DNA of 64,000 nt, taken from positions 2,486,904-2,550,903 of the forward strand of contig CAHIKZ030000954.1 in NCBI GenBank assembly GCA_903632075.3, read 5' to 3'. Shown in pieces: positions 21,601-30,364 of the stretch; the first letter of the stretch is position 1, and every line of letters begins with the position of its first letter. The position numbers were made by a program, and so were the translations under genes. The stretch comes from Acanthosepion pharaonis (taxonomy: Eukaryota > Mollusca > Cephalopoda > Sepiida > Sepiidae). The notes beneath the pieces are model-generated. The model saw nothing but the letters and a program-made list of their open reading frames with translations, had not been told where the DNA came from and did not search any database.

Positions 21601-23819
21601 AAAATTTGTTAATTTCAAATCCTTTCATTTGTACCCACTTCTTAAAATAATGAGCAGCATTCATATTTATAATTGTTATTGCAATATTTTGTTAAAGTTA
21701 TTAAACTCATATATTTAACAATGTGATAGAGGATTTTCTACAGATATGACTGAAAGAAGGGCACATAGAAGTGGAGAAGAGAATCAGATTAAGCTGATAA
21801 GAACAGATACTACATTTTGATCTTAGGCAAAAGGCTGTGAAGCAACAGAAACTGAGTAAGGCAATCACCAAAAGTCCTGTTACCATAAGTATAATAACAT
21901 TGTTTGCTGAATTATTTTTAAATTATTATTAAGGGATATGTTTGTAAGAAGGGTATTTGGCTAGAAAGAAAAAAAAAAGTTATAAGTTTTTAATGTCTTC
22001 TACCAATACCTCATAAATAATAGACTATTCCATCCTGATTACATAAAAAAGCAAGACATACGCTACTCGGTTTCAATGAGAAAATGAAAGTGAATGTTTC
22101 CATCAGTTAAAACTAGTCCTATTATAATTGTGCTTGTCTCTCCTTTTGTTAGTTTGCACAATTGTTATGTCCTGCCAATACCTCATAAATAATAGACTAT
22201 TCCATTTTAATCACATGAAAAGAAAGGAAAAGACACTAATTGGTTTCAGTGAAAAAATGAATGAATGATAGAAAGGAGGAGAGATAGAAGTGTTTACTGG
22301 CTGTTTATTTGTACCCACATCTTAAAATAATGACCCACATTCATATTTATGAGTGCTATTACAATAAGTTGTTAAGTTCAAATGCTTAACAATATGATAG
22401 GGGAATTTCTATGGATATTTTATTGTCATAGCTCTCACCGTGAGATTCAATCATTAAGAATTAAGATTCATCACAAATTTCAAATAGGAAAATCATGTCA
22501 TTTTCCCTGGTTAAAACTAGTTTTTATTATTTTACTAGTAGTACCCATTAAAATTTCATGGCTTTACTGTTTGAATTTTGTTTTCTCTCTTTTTCTCACT
22601 GAAATCAAATGGCATTTCTGATATGTCTTTTCTGTCTTTCCTTGCAATCAAAACAGAACTGTCCTTTAATTATGAAGTATTGGCAGGTGTTCCTTTCTTT
22701 CTTCCATTCTTTTTTATTTTTCTCACTGAAACCAAGTTGCATTTTTGATATGTCTTCTTTGTTTTTACATGTGAACAAAACTGAATAGTCAATTATTTAT
22801 GACATATTGGCAGTGTGTAATGTATGAATTACAAAATTTTATGGATATGTAATTTGAAATGTCACTAAGTCTGGATTTTGTATTACTATATTTTTCTATA
22901 TTAATCACAATTGTTTATAACATTTTGACTCTTAAACATTTGCTTTCTGTGAAAATATTTTGTAAATTTATTGTAACTAGGCAGAATGTTACTTTGTATA
23001 AAAATAAATGATAAAATATTTTTAAAACTCTTTTCAGAGTTGAATGTCCAGGATAATGTAAGCGTCCATATAGAATCCAAAGAAGACAGTATTGGAGTGA
23101 AAATCTTAAACCTATTGTCCGCCATAAAGACATTTCACAGTAATGGAACTTTGGCTCGAGAGATTCCCATTTTTGGGGCACCATTTGGGAAAAATCTTTT
23201 TGTTGTTGGCATAATTGACGAACTTCGATTCAACCCGAGTCGATACACAATTGACTTAGTAGAGTTAAAAACGAGAAAAAACAAAACTCTTCCACATCGG
23301 TTCATGAAAAGACAACATTGTTTTCAGGTGATGCTTTATTGTAAGCTATTTGATGATCTTGTGAAAGGTTTGCTAACAAAACAGACCATTGCTGAAAACT
23401 TTCAGATTAACCTGGAAAAAAAGTTTAACCCTAACTTGATCAGCCACATCATGGATAGCGGCTTTTATTTTGAAAATCTCAGTCGGCTGCTTGATTATGT
23501 GTTGCACGTGATGCAGTCGTTGACATGTATTAGTCAAACTTATGTGGAGTATGTACATCAGGAGACGATGCAATCATTTGCCAAGGAGAAAGTTGCTTAT
23601 GATGAGGTGGAACTCTGCCATTTCTTTAGCCGCTATGCAGACTTCTGGCTGGGTAAACGCGACCCAGTCGGGGTTGATATTGAAGAAGCATACAAGTGCC
23701 AAATGTGTGAACATGCACATCTGTGTGGGTGGAGAAGGAGGAAAAATGAAGAATACACTCAAAAGAAAACAACAACCAACATTAATGAATTGAATAAAAA
23801 TAAGAAACAATTTATTTAA
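12547..23819 (+). CDS. EXO5: Exonuclease V (EXO5/DEM1 homologue), three exons
   Basis: Spliced CDS join(12547-12652, 19774-20139, 23038-23819): 1254 nt, 417 residues plus stop, against about 373 in human EXO5. The family makes a Fe-S, RecB-type single-strand DNA exonuclease that acts in genome maintenance and crosslink repair. The sequence shows a complete motif set: GxxxH (G150...H154), D218 in IIDE, E233-x-K235 in ELKTR, and Q254xxxY258. Four cysteines suit the 4Fe-4S cluster: C123 in AWCE near the N-terminal side, and C378, C381, C387 in CxxCxxxxxC near the C-terminus. Both introns are GTAAGT...AG and phase 1. The N-terminal ~110 residues are acidic and poorly conserved. A second in-frame ATG at 12580 (AAAAATGG) has a better Kozak context and may be the real start (406 residues). 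All motifs are intact, so the gene looks functional. Confidence 0.96.
13462..13740 (-). pseudogene. RTE-type LINE C-terminal fragment
   Basis: On the minus strand I read ENLILTGQIEG followed downstream by LWRAMI, the usual C-terminal end of the endonuclease-reverse transcriptase of this LINE type. The frame is interrupted. It overlaps in content with the better copy at 18759-19259 (shared GTGAGTATC, GATTTTCCAAGCC and CTTTTTGTTTCCAT on the plus strand). Confidence 0.75.
14036..14187. mobile_element. Mariner-like MITE
   Basis: About 150 bp with inverted ends: GACAGGGTGGTCCGAAAGTC on the left and its inverse GACTTTCGGACCACCTTGT on the right, extended by TTGTCA / TGACAC. The interior contains a T-run and no coding sequence. 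TA follows the right end, but the left flank is GA, so the TA target duplication is damaged or the end is off by a few bases. Confidence 0.75.
14885..15005 (-). repeat. ~110-bp dispersed repeat, minus copy
   Basis: TTTCTCACTGAAACCCAATAGTG, GTCTTTTCCCCTC and ATGTGATCAAAACGGAATAG are the inverse of copies at 21485-21590, 22005-22105 and 22165-22300, and parallel to those at 22590-22820. No coding content; probably a small non-autonomous element. Confidence 0.75.
15241..18009 (-). pseudogene. 5'-truncated jockey/CR1-type LINE ORF2, dead
   Basis: ORF2 of a non-LTR retrotransposon read right to left. The APE endonuclease start is at 18009 (ISFSNIRGIRTNF, ILALCETNL), a late endonuclease block at 17465-17707 (QIVNFPTRF, GNSDHAVVS), and reverse transcriptase at 16496-17452 and 15266-16465 (SKAFDRVWH, GVPQGSILGP), then the C-terminal region. 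It ends in GGGGTGAAACACTTT and a poly(A) tail (poly-T on plus, 15239-15257). Lesions: an internal endonuclease deletion with frameshift near 17690 that removes the GDFN region; in-frame TGA stops near 17456 and 16498; and the YADD box reads CAND (16189-16200), replacing a catalytic Asp. No ORF1 is seen upstream. It lies antisense in EXO5 intron 1. Exact clade uncertain. Confidence 0.93.
18310..19425. repeat. EXO5: ~300-bp tandem duplication in EXO5 intron 1
   Basis: Copy 1 is about 18315-18612. Copy 2 is about 18613-18758 continued at 19269-19425. Shared words include GATGCAACTTGGTCAAC / ATGCAACTTAGTCAAC, CAGTCAAATTCTGGTTCTTG, GTCAGCATTAGGGACATCTG and AGATTAAGAATTTTGGG. Copy 2 is interrupted by the RTE-type LINE fragment. 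Confidence 0.85.
18759..19259 (-). pseudogene. RTE-type LINE 3' fragment with target-site duplication
   Basis: The minus strand encodes RIPWTKYVSNNKVLEKM, then TIRKRQL-like NIRKRQLKFLRHIMRK, then GLENQILTGITEGKR (frame 18879-19103), the C-terminus of an endonuclease-reverse transcriptase LINE of RTE type. It is 5'-truncated and flanked by the 9-bp duplication ATGCAACTT at 18750-18758 and 19260-19268, which sets the insertion borders. The short A-rich end (ACATAAAGAAAAAG on minus) is at the left. Confidence 0.85.
19426..19773. other. EXO5: Intron 1 tail
   Basis: Unique-looking intronic DNA leading to the exon 2 acceptor at 19773. Nothing else recognised. Confidence 0.5.
19774..20139 (+). CDS. 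EXO5: EXO5 exon 2
   Basis: Completes codon 36 (Cys) and encodes residues 37-157 plus the first base of codon 158. It contains a Ser/Glu/Asn-rich linker, then VRSGYVWVSDLSSQAWCEMK with cluster cysteine C123, and the GSAIHLAR motif I that holds H154. The donor is GTAAGT at 20140. Confidence 0.95.
21245..21495 (-). repeat. SINE copy, internally deleted
   Basis: Inverse of the same SINE body as 31945-32302: TATCCTCATCTACATTGCCATA, then GCGTTTCAACC, CCAGCCTTCT, TCTAGTTCCATG. It ends at the head with GGCCATGTGTCCCTG, the inverse of the tRNA-like GGACACATGGCCCAGTGG. The part that should hold box B is missing. Confidence 0.8.
21485..22820. repeat. Cluster of ~110-bp repeats in both orientations
   Basis: Plus copies lie at about 21485-21590, 22005-22105 and 22165-22300 (CCAATACCTCATAAATAATAG, TATTCC, CACATG, AAAAGACACTA, GGTTTCAGTGA). 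Minus copies lie at about 22590-22690 and 22715-22820 (TTTCTCACTGAAA, GATATGTCTT, TATTTATGACATATTGGCAG). Two plus then two minus copies make a large imperfect palindrome between exons 2 and 3. Confidence 0.75.
21781..21846 (-). pseudogene. U2 snRNA 5'-end pseudogene
   Basis: The minus strand reads GTTGCTTCACAGCCTTTTGC then CTAAGATCAAAATGTAGTAT then CTGTTCTTATCAGCTTAAT. This follows the U2 snRNA 5' end (ATCGCTTCTCGGCC..., CTAAGATCAAGTGTAGTATC, TGTTCTTATCAGTTTAAT), including the GTAGTA branch-point-pairing box. Only the first ~65 nt are present, with several changes. It is a truncated retro-pseudogene or a U2-derived SINE head. Confidence 0.8.
23038..23819 (+). CDS. EXO5: EXO5 exon 3 (terminal)
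   Basis: Completes codon 158 (Gln) and encodes residues 159-417. It contains the catalytic core D218, E233/K235 and Q254...Y258, the conserved EYVHQET block, GVDIEEA and the C-terminal cysteine cluster C378/C381/C387, then a basic, Asn/Lys-rich tail. Stop TAA at 23817-23819. Confidence 0.96.
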
Positions 23820-23920
23820 CAAGTGCGTCCCAAAATTCCTGAAGGGGTTTTTAAATTCTATTTAGTATTTTATCTAAATTAAATTTACAAAATATAAATA
23901 TTTAATTAATCAGAGAAAAT

Positions 23921-23926
23921 AATAAA
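23921..23926 (+). promoter_or_regulatory. EXO5: EXO5 polyadenylation signal
   Basis: First AATAAA after the EXO5 stop, 102 bases downstream. It predicts a short 3' UTR ending near 23945. Confidence 0.7.
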
Positions 23927-24382
23927 ATACATTTTAATTCCTTTTGTGGTACCCGCAGTGTGTGTGTGTGTATTATTAATTGATTAATGAAAATCTTGGT
24001 AATCCGTATGGATAATCACAAGAAGGATGAAATCTGGAGAGCTCAGTGTTCAGTTAGAGCGAATAATTTAATTTAAAGAAAAAACGGACCTTCAGACTTC
24101 ATTTCAAGATGAAGTTAAAATTTACACTTTTGAAAGGCAGTATTAATGTTATATAAGGTGACATAGAGGGTGATGAAGGATAGTGTAAGAGACATGGTTC
24201 AAATTAGGGAGAGAAGAGAGTTTTAGAATTTGTTTTTATTTTTACTATAATACTTAATATTGAGGAGGAGGCAGGTAAGGAACAGACATTGACCTATTTA
24301 ATTGGTCAATATATATATATATATATATATATATGTATTTAGGCAGCAAATTCTCTTTCAGGCATGTCTGATTGAATAAGTT
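23927..24382. other. Intergenic DNA downstream of EXO5
   Basis: A short TG run at about 23958-23970 and a TA microsatellite at 24309-24335. No coding trace. Confidence 0.45.
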
Positions 24383-24858
24383 ACAAACATTATGTCTGCT
24401 TATTTTTATCCTAATCCTTTCATTTCATATTCATGATTATTTTTCCATATATTACAATTAAATAAGGCCAGAAATACATTGTAACGGTGAGAATTACTTT
24501 AATTTTAATTAAATTTTAATTAGCTTTCACACGTTAATGCATGCTTGACCATAACATTCAAACATAAAAAAAAATAATTCCATAATGGATAACTATTCGC
24601 ATTCTAATGAACGCTAATGCATACCTGTCAGCCATAGCATTTAAATGTAAAAGAAAAGTTCAGTAATGGATAGCTACATATAGTTTTGCTTTACTGATTG
24701 CATTTCTTATGATCATCTCAGAAAAAGATGGAAAATACTTGGGTGATAAAAGCGATTCTCACTGTTACAGTGCATTTCTTGCCTCATTCAATTGTAATAT
24801 ACAGAAAAATATTTGTGAATGTTAATGGATTATGATCAAAATAAGCAGACAACGTTTG

Positions 24859-24859
<1 letters not shown>
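24383..24859. mobile_element. Foldback MITE with ~110-bp inverted ends
   Basis: Left arm about 24383-24495 (ACAAACATTATGTCTGCTTA ... GTAACGGTGAGAAT). Right arm about 24755-24859 (ATTCTCACTGTTACAGTGC ... TAAGCAGACAACGTTTGT) is its inverse. The centre has two degenerate direct repeats built around TAATGCATGCTTGACCATA / TAATGCATACCTGTCAGCCATA. Non-coding. Confidence 0.8.

Positions 24860-24928
<69 letters not shown>
24858..24928. repeat. (TA)n microsatellite
   Basis: About 70 bases of TA directly between two foldback elements. Confidence 0.97.
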
Positions 24929-24930
<2 letters not shown>

Positions 24931-25355
24931 TTAGGATCAAATATGGATCAGAGTTTGACAGAATGATAAGCTAAAGAACAAATAGCAAACATCTATCAAT
25001 CAAACATGTTTCAATTTTATTAAAGCTTTGTCAGAGACTGAGATGAAGAAAAAGAAAGAAGTTTTGGTATTTTTACTTTTGTGTTGATTTTTATTGGCCA
25101 GTCATGTAACACATGCATTTGACTCTTTTAAATTAACATTAGTATAATTTGTGGCGTTCCAAATTCAGGGAGAGATTATACATCCGAAGTTTCAAGAAAA
25201 CAGCACAAAAGTAAAAATGCCATAATTTCTTTCTTGTTTTTTTTCTCCATATCTCATTCTCTGATGTAGCTTTAATAAATGTGAAACATGTTAGATTGAT
25301 AAATGTTTTCTTATTTTCTTTATCTTATATATATCTATATATGTATATAGGATCA
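24929..25355. mobile_element. Foldback repeat with GAAACATGTT arms
   Basis: Left arm about 24960-25083 contains ACATGTTTCAATTTTATTAAAGC and ends TTTTTACTTTTGTG. Right arm about 25205-25315 is its inverse, starting CACAAAAGTAAAAATG and containing GTGAAACATGTTAGATTGAT. The outer motif GGTTAGGATCAAATATGGAT recurs at 27978. Solitary arms are at 6436-6560. Inverted ends of this type occur with Penelope-like elements, but no coding part remains, so the parent is a guess. Confidence 0.7.
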
Positions 25356-25934
25356 ATACAAATATAAAATTTATCACTTAGATGATTGATGTTATATTCA
25401 GCATCCAAACTCCATAGTTTCATACACAAACCTTTTTGTATTTGTTTGGTTCACTCATCAGGAGGTTTCAGCAATTTTTTATTTTCATTATTTTTTATGT
25501 TAGGTTAAAAATAATTTACACACTTTTTATTGGTGTTAGGTTCATTTTTTTTCTTCTGTTTGTGTGTGTGTGTATATATGTGTTTGTATGCCTGTGTGTT
25601 TGTGTACGTGCACATGTGTAGAATAGATTATTTCTCCTTTTCCTAATTTTTTTTTCTCCTTCTAGTTTTTCACTGTTCTTTTTCCTTTTTTTTTCCCTCT
25701 CTCTTTCAGCTCTGAATGTAAAAATTAATATATATAAGGGAGAGATTAAAATTATTCCAATGAGAGAAAAGAGTATATTTTAAAGAGTAGAGAGAAGCTG
25801 TAAATGTATTTGGTTATAATGTGAATTTTTAAAATATATATTATTATACTTTATTTTACATATTTTTGCTACACATATTTCCAGTCTTGCAACCATCACC
25901 AGGCAAAGAGTGATTATTTCCACATTATTAAAGG
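25356..25934. other. Unassigned AT-rich DNA
   Basis: Contains a TG-rich run at 25558-25618 and T-rich tracts. No gene seen. Confidence 0.45.
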
Positions 25935-25937
25935 AAT

Positions 25938-26055
25938 TAATTTTTCCTTATATTTTTCAAATGTTTAACCATTGTCTTTTGTGTGTAGTAATAATCCAAG
26001 AAAATTTGGATTGCTACAAGACACAAAAGACAATGGTTAAACATAAGGAAAAATT
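25938..26055. repeat. Long hairpin (~48-bp arms)
   Basis: The left arm runs from AATTTTTCCTTAT through GTTTAACCATTGTCTTTTGTG to TAATAATCC. The right arm GGATTGCTACAAGACACAAAAGACAATGG...AAGGAAAAATT inverts it around a ~10-base loop. Most likely a tiny foldback element; a hairpin RNA is possible. Confidence 0.75.
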
Positions 26056-26801
26056 AAAAAATGACTGCTTTGTCATTATTATTAAAGGAAAGTTAAGGTG
26101 AAACGTTTGGAAATGCCTAAAAATTGAATGAAAGATAATAAAAAAGCTTTTGCATGTAGAGTCAGTCATGATGTAGATTGTGTATAGAAAAGAATTGTCA
26201 ATATTAGAATTAAATAATGACAAATAGGCCATTGAATAAAAGATGAGAGCTTGTTACTAAATGTAAGCAATATAAACAAATATTTACTGTGGCATCTATC
26301 ACTTGATCTTCATCTTGTTGGACATCCTAGACCTTCACTTGATTAGTATGGTCACTCTGAACTGTACAGACTTTTATAAGTTTTTCTTTGTTCATTTTCT
26401 TTTTTTTGCCATGTGAGCAATTCCTCATGGCCTCATTCCAACTAAAGCATGTCTTTTGAACAGTCTGAGGCTCACTTTGCACATGAAACACATAGTCAAA
26501 ATGAAGTCATATGTCTCTTCGATCTTGGCAAGTGTTCCCACTCTTTTCTGGTTTAGATTATTGAGCATTGTCTCTTTTGGATGAGTTTGTGTCAGTTTCT
26601 TTTGTTTACTTTTTGGCTACTTCAGCACAGTTTATTTAGTCATTGTTTATTTATATTTATAAAAATGAAAAAAAAAAAAGTAAAAGTGAGGGCATATAAG
26701 GAGACAGGAAATTATGATTTTACAAAAAAAGTTTGTCTACAAAACTTTGGATTTGGGGTGCAGATTATAACATCAATCAGCTAACTGACAAATTTTATAT
26801 T

Positions 26802-26802
<1 letters not shown>
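26056..26802. other. Unassigned intergenic DNA
   Basis: No recognised gene or repeat. The only open frames are short and of low complexity. Confidence 0.4.

Positions 26803-26851
<49 letters not shown>
26803..26851. repeat. (TA)n microsatellite
   Basis: TA run forming the tail of the SINE at 26852-26995 on the minus strand. Confidence 0.95.
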
Positions 26852-26855
<4 letters not shown>

Positions 26856-26995
26856 CATCCACAGACAGACTGTTTCGCTGTATCACAGCTCATCAGTGTG
26901 GCTAGATGTCCGGTTGCCTCTAGCTAGGATCAAAACCTGACTAAATTGGCATCAAATGGGGATTGTACCACTAAGCCATTGGCGCACGGCAGGCA
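26852..26995 (-). repeat. tRNA-headed SINE with (TA)n tail
   Basis: Minus strand: GTGCGCCAATGGCTTAGTGG (box A region), then CAGGTTTTGATCCTAGC (box B region, GGTTTTGATCC), then GCTGTGATACAGCGAAACAG and a TA tail. The Pol III box spacing fits a tRNA-derived head; the sequence is too altered to be a working tRNA. Confidence 0.7.
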
Positions 26996-27389
26996 TGATG
27001 GTGAATTTAAGAGTATTTTTAGATAAACACACAGTGACTGAGAGAACTCAATTCGATTTACCGAAGAGTCTTGCATTATTAGCCGTAATAGTCACTCTCA
27101 ATGATTAATAATCCCTGACAATCTGCTTAGGTGAAACCTTGGTAGGTTTGTCTGGCTCTCTAGGTTTAACTAATATATATATATATATATATATAATATC
27201 TGACTTTAAGATGGTTGCATAAAAGTGCTGAAAGTGCTCAGGATAAAGAACAAAGTATTCATAGAGACAGTTATAACTTACTTCTGCAAGTTTCAAACAA
27301 TGGCAACCTTCATATGGTGAGAAGATTATTCTTGCATGAAATTTGAAGTTGTGGAATGGAGGAAACAAAAAAATATCGCTACATAACTC

Positions 27390-27434
<45 letters not shown>

Positions 27435-27440
27435 TAACAA
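26996..27440. other. Unassigned DNA with microsatellites
   Basis: Holds the 27118-27170 motif shared with 470-540, and TA tracts at 27173-27196 and 27389-27431. No gene recognised. Confidence 0.5.
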
Positions 27441-27892
27441 ATTTTTTATGTTTATACATTCTTTTTATAGATACAAATATTTAAGTAAATGCTTTGTTTA
27501 TAATAAACAGTATTAGCAACATTTATTGGCGTGAATGTCAGAGAAATTTTCATAGAAAATATGCGTCCTCCGACAGGAATCGAACATGTATCCTATACAG
27601 AACTGTCATATAACCTGACGTGCCTTTACCAATTGGACCACAGAGGAGCATTCGGTTAGCAAAGTCGATTTTACTGTAATTAAACACAATTCTCCATGAT
27701 TTTCTCTTATACAGTCACACCTCCTCAATGCATATCCAAATGTAAACAAATGATGTCACACATTATGAAATGGACAAAGTCTGACAATCATTTTTTATGT
27801 TTATACATTCTTTTTATAGATACAAATATTTCTCGAACATTCAGGCTAGTAAATGTTGTTAATACTGTTTATTATAAATAGAGCATTTACTT
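27441..27892. mobile_element. Foldback-like repeat enclosing a tRNA-like sequence
   Basis: TTTTTATGTTTATACATTC plus TTTTTATAGATACAAATATTT occurs at 27442-27482 and again, same orientation, at 27790-27830. Next to these, GTAAATGCT...TTATAATAAACAGTATTA (27486-27525) recurs inverted at 27851-27892. So direct and inverted repeats bracket one 300-bp core that holds the tRNA-like sequence at 27565-27650. Superfamily unknown. Confidence 0.65.
27565..27650 (-). pseudogene. tRNA-like sequence, probably pseudo
   Basis: Minus strand: acceptor TCCTCTG pairs over 7 bp with CGGAGGA; box A is TGGTCCAATTGGTAAAGGC; the T arm is ACATG-TTCGATT-CCTGT (box B GTTCGATTCC). The anticodon stem (CGTCA/TGACA) has one mismatch, and the loop GGTTATA lacks the universal U33; read as drawn, the anticodon would be UUA, which would pair with a stop codon. 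The variable region is long (about 14 nt). Best called a tRNA-derived pseudogene or SINE head. Confidence 0.65.
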
Positions 27893-27925
27893 CAATATTT
27901 TAATTTTTAACATTTTTTTATTGTT

Positions 27926-27929
<4 letters not shown>

Positions 27930-27968
<39 letters not shown>

Positions 27969-28054
27969 GACACACACGGATTAGGATCAAATATAGATTA
28001 GAATCCATCAGAATGATAGGATAAGGAAACATTTCCTATTTGTTCCTTATACTC

Positions 28055-28141
<87 letters not shown>
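27930..28141. repeat. (TA)n/(TG)n tracts around a repeat fragment
   Basis: TA tract 27930-27958, then GGATTAGGATCAAATATAGAT...CAGAATGATAG (27978-28021, same family as 24929), then TG and TA tracts to 28141. Confidence 0.8.
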
Positions 28142-28146
<5 letters not shown>

Positions 28147-28496
28147 CTCCCAAAATAGTGATACCTAAGGTTTAAAATGTTTTTTAAAACTGAAAAATCT
28201 TGAAGGTTTTATTTTAGTTTTAATTTCAAGCTAATAAATTTGATGTATTTGAAATTGATTGTAATGATTTTCTTTTCTGATTATCCGTCAAATCGCTAAA
28301 ATCGTCCATAATGACAAATCTGTCAACACGACATAATTCTTTTCATTAAAATAATCTTTAAGAAATAAAATATATATATTTCTGAAGCATTGAGAAAAAT
28401 TAGCTGATCTTAAAGTTTAATTAATCTGACTTCGATATTACTTAATTTTAGGTTAAAATATCACAGAAAAGCATCTTTTAACACAGAGGTGGGTGT
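28142..28496. other. Unassigned AT-rich DNA
   Basis: Nothing recognised on either strand. Confidence 0.4.
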
Positions 28497-28596
28497 TTTT
28501 ATGAGGTATTGAAACATTTATTGACAGTCTGATGTTTGGGAAATTTATTTAAGGAGGCAATAATAGACATAAAATTACATGACAAATACAATGTAA

Positions 28597-29060
28597 ATGC
28601 TGTTTTTATATTATCTAAATAAAAGATTATATGAACACAAAAGGGACATTTTACAAAATAATACACCAAATGCGTTGGTTGCCCACTGTAATGAGATTGA
28701 CCACAATTTTAACATTAAAAATGCTACTCTGATCAAAGGAGAAAACAATTCACTACAACAAAAATGTTTAAAGAGTGCGTTGATCACAGTCATCTACAGT
28801 AAATTTGCGCCCTGTCTCTTACAACATTTCACAATTGCTAGCAGAACTTCTATTATCCCAGTGTGGGGAAGTCTATTAACAAAAGTGATGGAAAGAAAAA
28901 GAATCTAAATGAAATCAGCTCGATTTAAAAAAAAAAAAAAAAAAAAAATTTCAAATTCCCACTTTGTGTGCCTATGTAGTCACACTATCGTATCAAATTT
29001 AATCTGATGAAATCCTAAAGGACGAAACGCATCAGACAAAAACTTTTTCCACTTTGTCAT
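28597..29060 (+). pseudogene. Penelope-like GIY-YIG C-terminal fragment
   Basis: The frame 28597-28908 contains RLYEHKRDI, NALVAHCNEIDHNFN and QKCLKSALI. This follows the arrangement of the GIY-YIG C-terminus in some Penelope-like elements (R..EH..D......A...H....H.F......). Only about 100 residues remain. The following 28920-29060 has an A-run and GACGAAACGCATCAGAC, which resembles the ends of such elements. No RT domain lies upstream. Confidence 0.6.
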
Positions 29061-29410
29061 ACATTTTCCCCAATATATATTTTAACAAACTATTTTTATA
29101 TGCGGATGTTTTGGAGTTTTTCTCATTATAAACATCATATATATTTTTATATTTATAAATAAAGATAATTTTTTATCTTTAGAGAATTTGTTGTTATTTA
29201 TCGTTAAATCTAGTCTGACAATGTAGTGGTGCTTAAAATTTAACTGATACACTCCTCCATACTTTTTGATAATAATAAAAATAACAGCCTTCCATTTGTC
29301 TCTAAGAATCAAAATGATAATCTTTGTAATTAACATACAGTGACATTTGTTTCTCTTGGCTGTATTGTTTATTCTGTTACCTCAAACGCTGATCCTTGGA
29401 ATCATTCTGG
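29061..29410. other. Unassigned AT-rich DNA
   Basis: No gene or element recognised. Confidence 0.4.
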
Positions 29411-29700
29411 ATTTACGGCCACATCACATTGAAACACCGGTTGCCATATGATCACTGAAGTTAAGCAATATTGACCCTGATCAGATGCATGACTGCTTGG
29501 GAATATTAGGTGATGTAATCTTTGATGTGTGGCTGCTGTAATGGAAAATGGCTCAGAATTGTTAATCGGAGAACTGAGTTCTAATTTCCATTGGGTTCAT
29601 TATATTCACTTACATGCAATTACCCTTGGGAAAGGTATGAATTCACCGTTTCTCTCCCCCCAGCTATGGGTTAATTAGTAAGACTTGTATCACTAAATCA
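29411..29700 (+). repeat. 5S rRNA-headed SINE or 5S pseudogene with SINE body
   Basis: 29411-29521 follows 5S rRNA along its length: TTTACGGCCACATCACATTG, GAAACACC, GAAGTTAAGCAATATTG (box A region), GACTGCTTGGGAATATTAGG (box C region), TGATGTAATC. Then 29590-29680 matches the body of the SINE at 42240-42400: GGTTCATTATATTCACTTAC, CCTTGGGAAAG, TCTCTCC, AGCTATGGGTTAA. So a 5S-type Pol III head is joined to a body that elsewhere has a tRNA-type head. Both are too mutated to be functional 5S genes. Confidence 0.75.
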
Positions 29701-30364
29701 TCATCTCAAGAGAAAGAAAACAGAAAATCTGAAAAAGGTTGATAAGCTCTAAAAAAAACGAATCAATTTGGAATCATTCTGTTAAAACAGTCTATTTTAT
29801 AATTTACACCTTTTTTTTTCTCATGTGAATTTCAGTACACAACCATTTGACAAAAAATTGTATCTTGATAATTTCATATTTCATTTTTTTAAATGAGGAA
29901 TTGTCAACATACTTTATTTCAAATTATTATTCTCATCTTGGTTGTTAGAGATGTTAATATAGACATAACATTTCGGCTGAGTAACCTCTGAGCATCTTCA
30001 TGCATCCATTGTTTGGCTGATATGAACACCTGATGATGGCCAGAGGTTACTTGGCCGAAACATTGTCTATAATGGAATCTATAACCACGAGAACAAAGGG
30101 TTGAAATAATTCGAGTCAATTGTAATTTGTTTTTTTTATCTTTCTCCTGTTGAGAAGCAAAATATTTCATCAAACGTAAAACTAATTTTGATAAACATAT
30201 TTAAGTGTTTGATGCACACACTAGAAGATTTTTTTTTATTAATATTTCCATGTTTATTTACATTTGAGTTACAAATAAACAGGCCACAACAATTATTCTT
30301 TTTTGAAGAAAAATCCATTCTTATTCAAACCACCTGTAAATTTCCTTCCACCCCTTAACTTGTC
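29701..30364. other. Unassigned DNA with a small inverted repeat
   Basis: At 29955-29992 and 30040-30078 lie inverse copies of a block with AAC(A)TTTCGGC and GTAACCTCTG. The right arm reads GATGGCCAGAGGTTACTTGG then CCGAAACATTG, similar to the GGCC...GCCGAAACG box of the window's SINE. The rest is unrecognised. Confidence 0.5.

Larger units (their letters stand above)
20140..23037 (+). other. EXO5: EXO5 intron 2 (2.9 kb)
   Basis: GTAAGT donor, CTCTTTTCAG acceptor, phase 1. Contains a SINE, a U2 pseudogene and a cluster of ~110-bp repeats. At 20370-20560 it shares GGTGATCATGTCTC and GTAGACTGG(C/T)T blocks with 47905-48010, an unnamed interspersed repeat. The stretch 20560-21240 has a short CA run and nothing recognised. 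Confidence 0.85.

Noticed and set aside
27565..27650. Functional suppressor tRNA
   Set aside because: U33 is absent, D and T stems have mismatches and it sits inside a foldback repeat; a pseudo-tRNA is far more likely.
29411..29521. Functional 5S rRNA gene
   Set aside because: Too many substitutions across internal control boxes, and it is fused to a SINE body.
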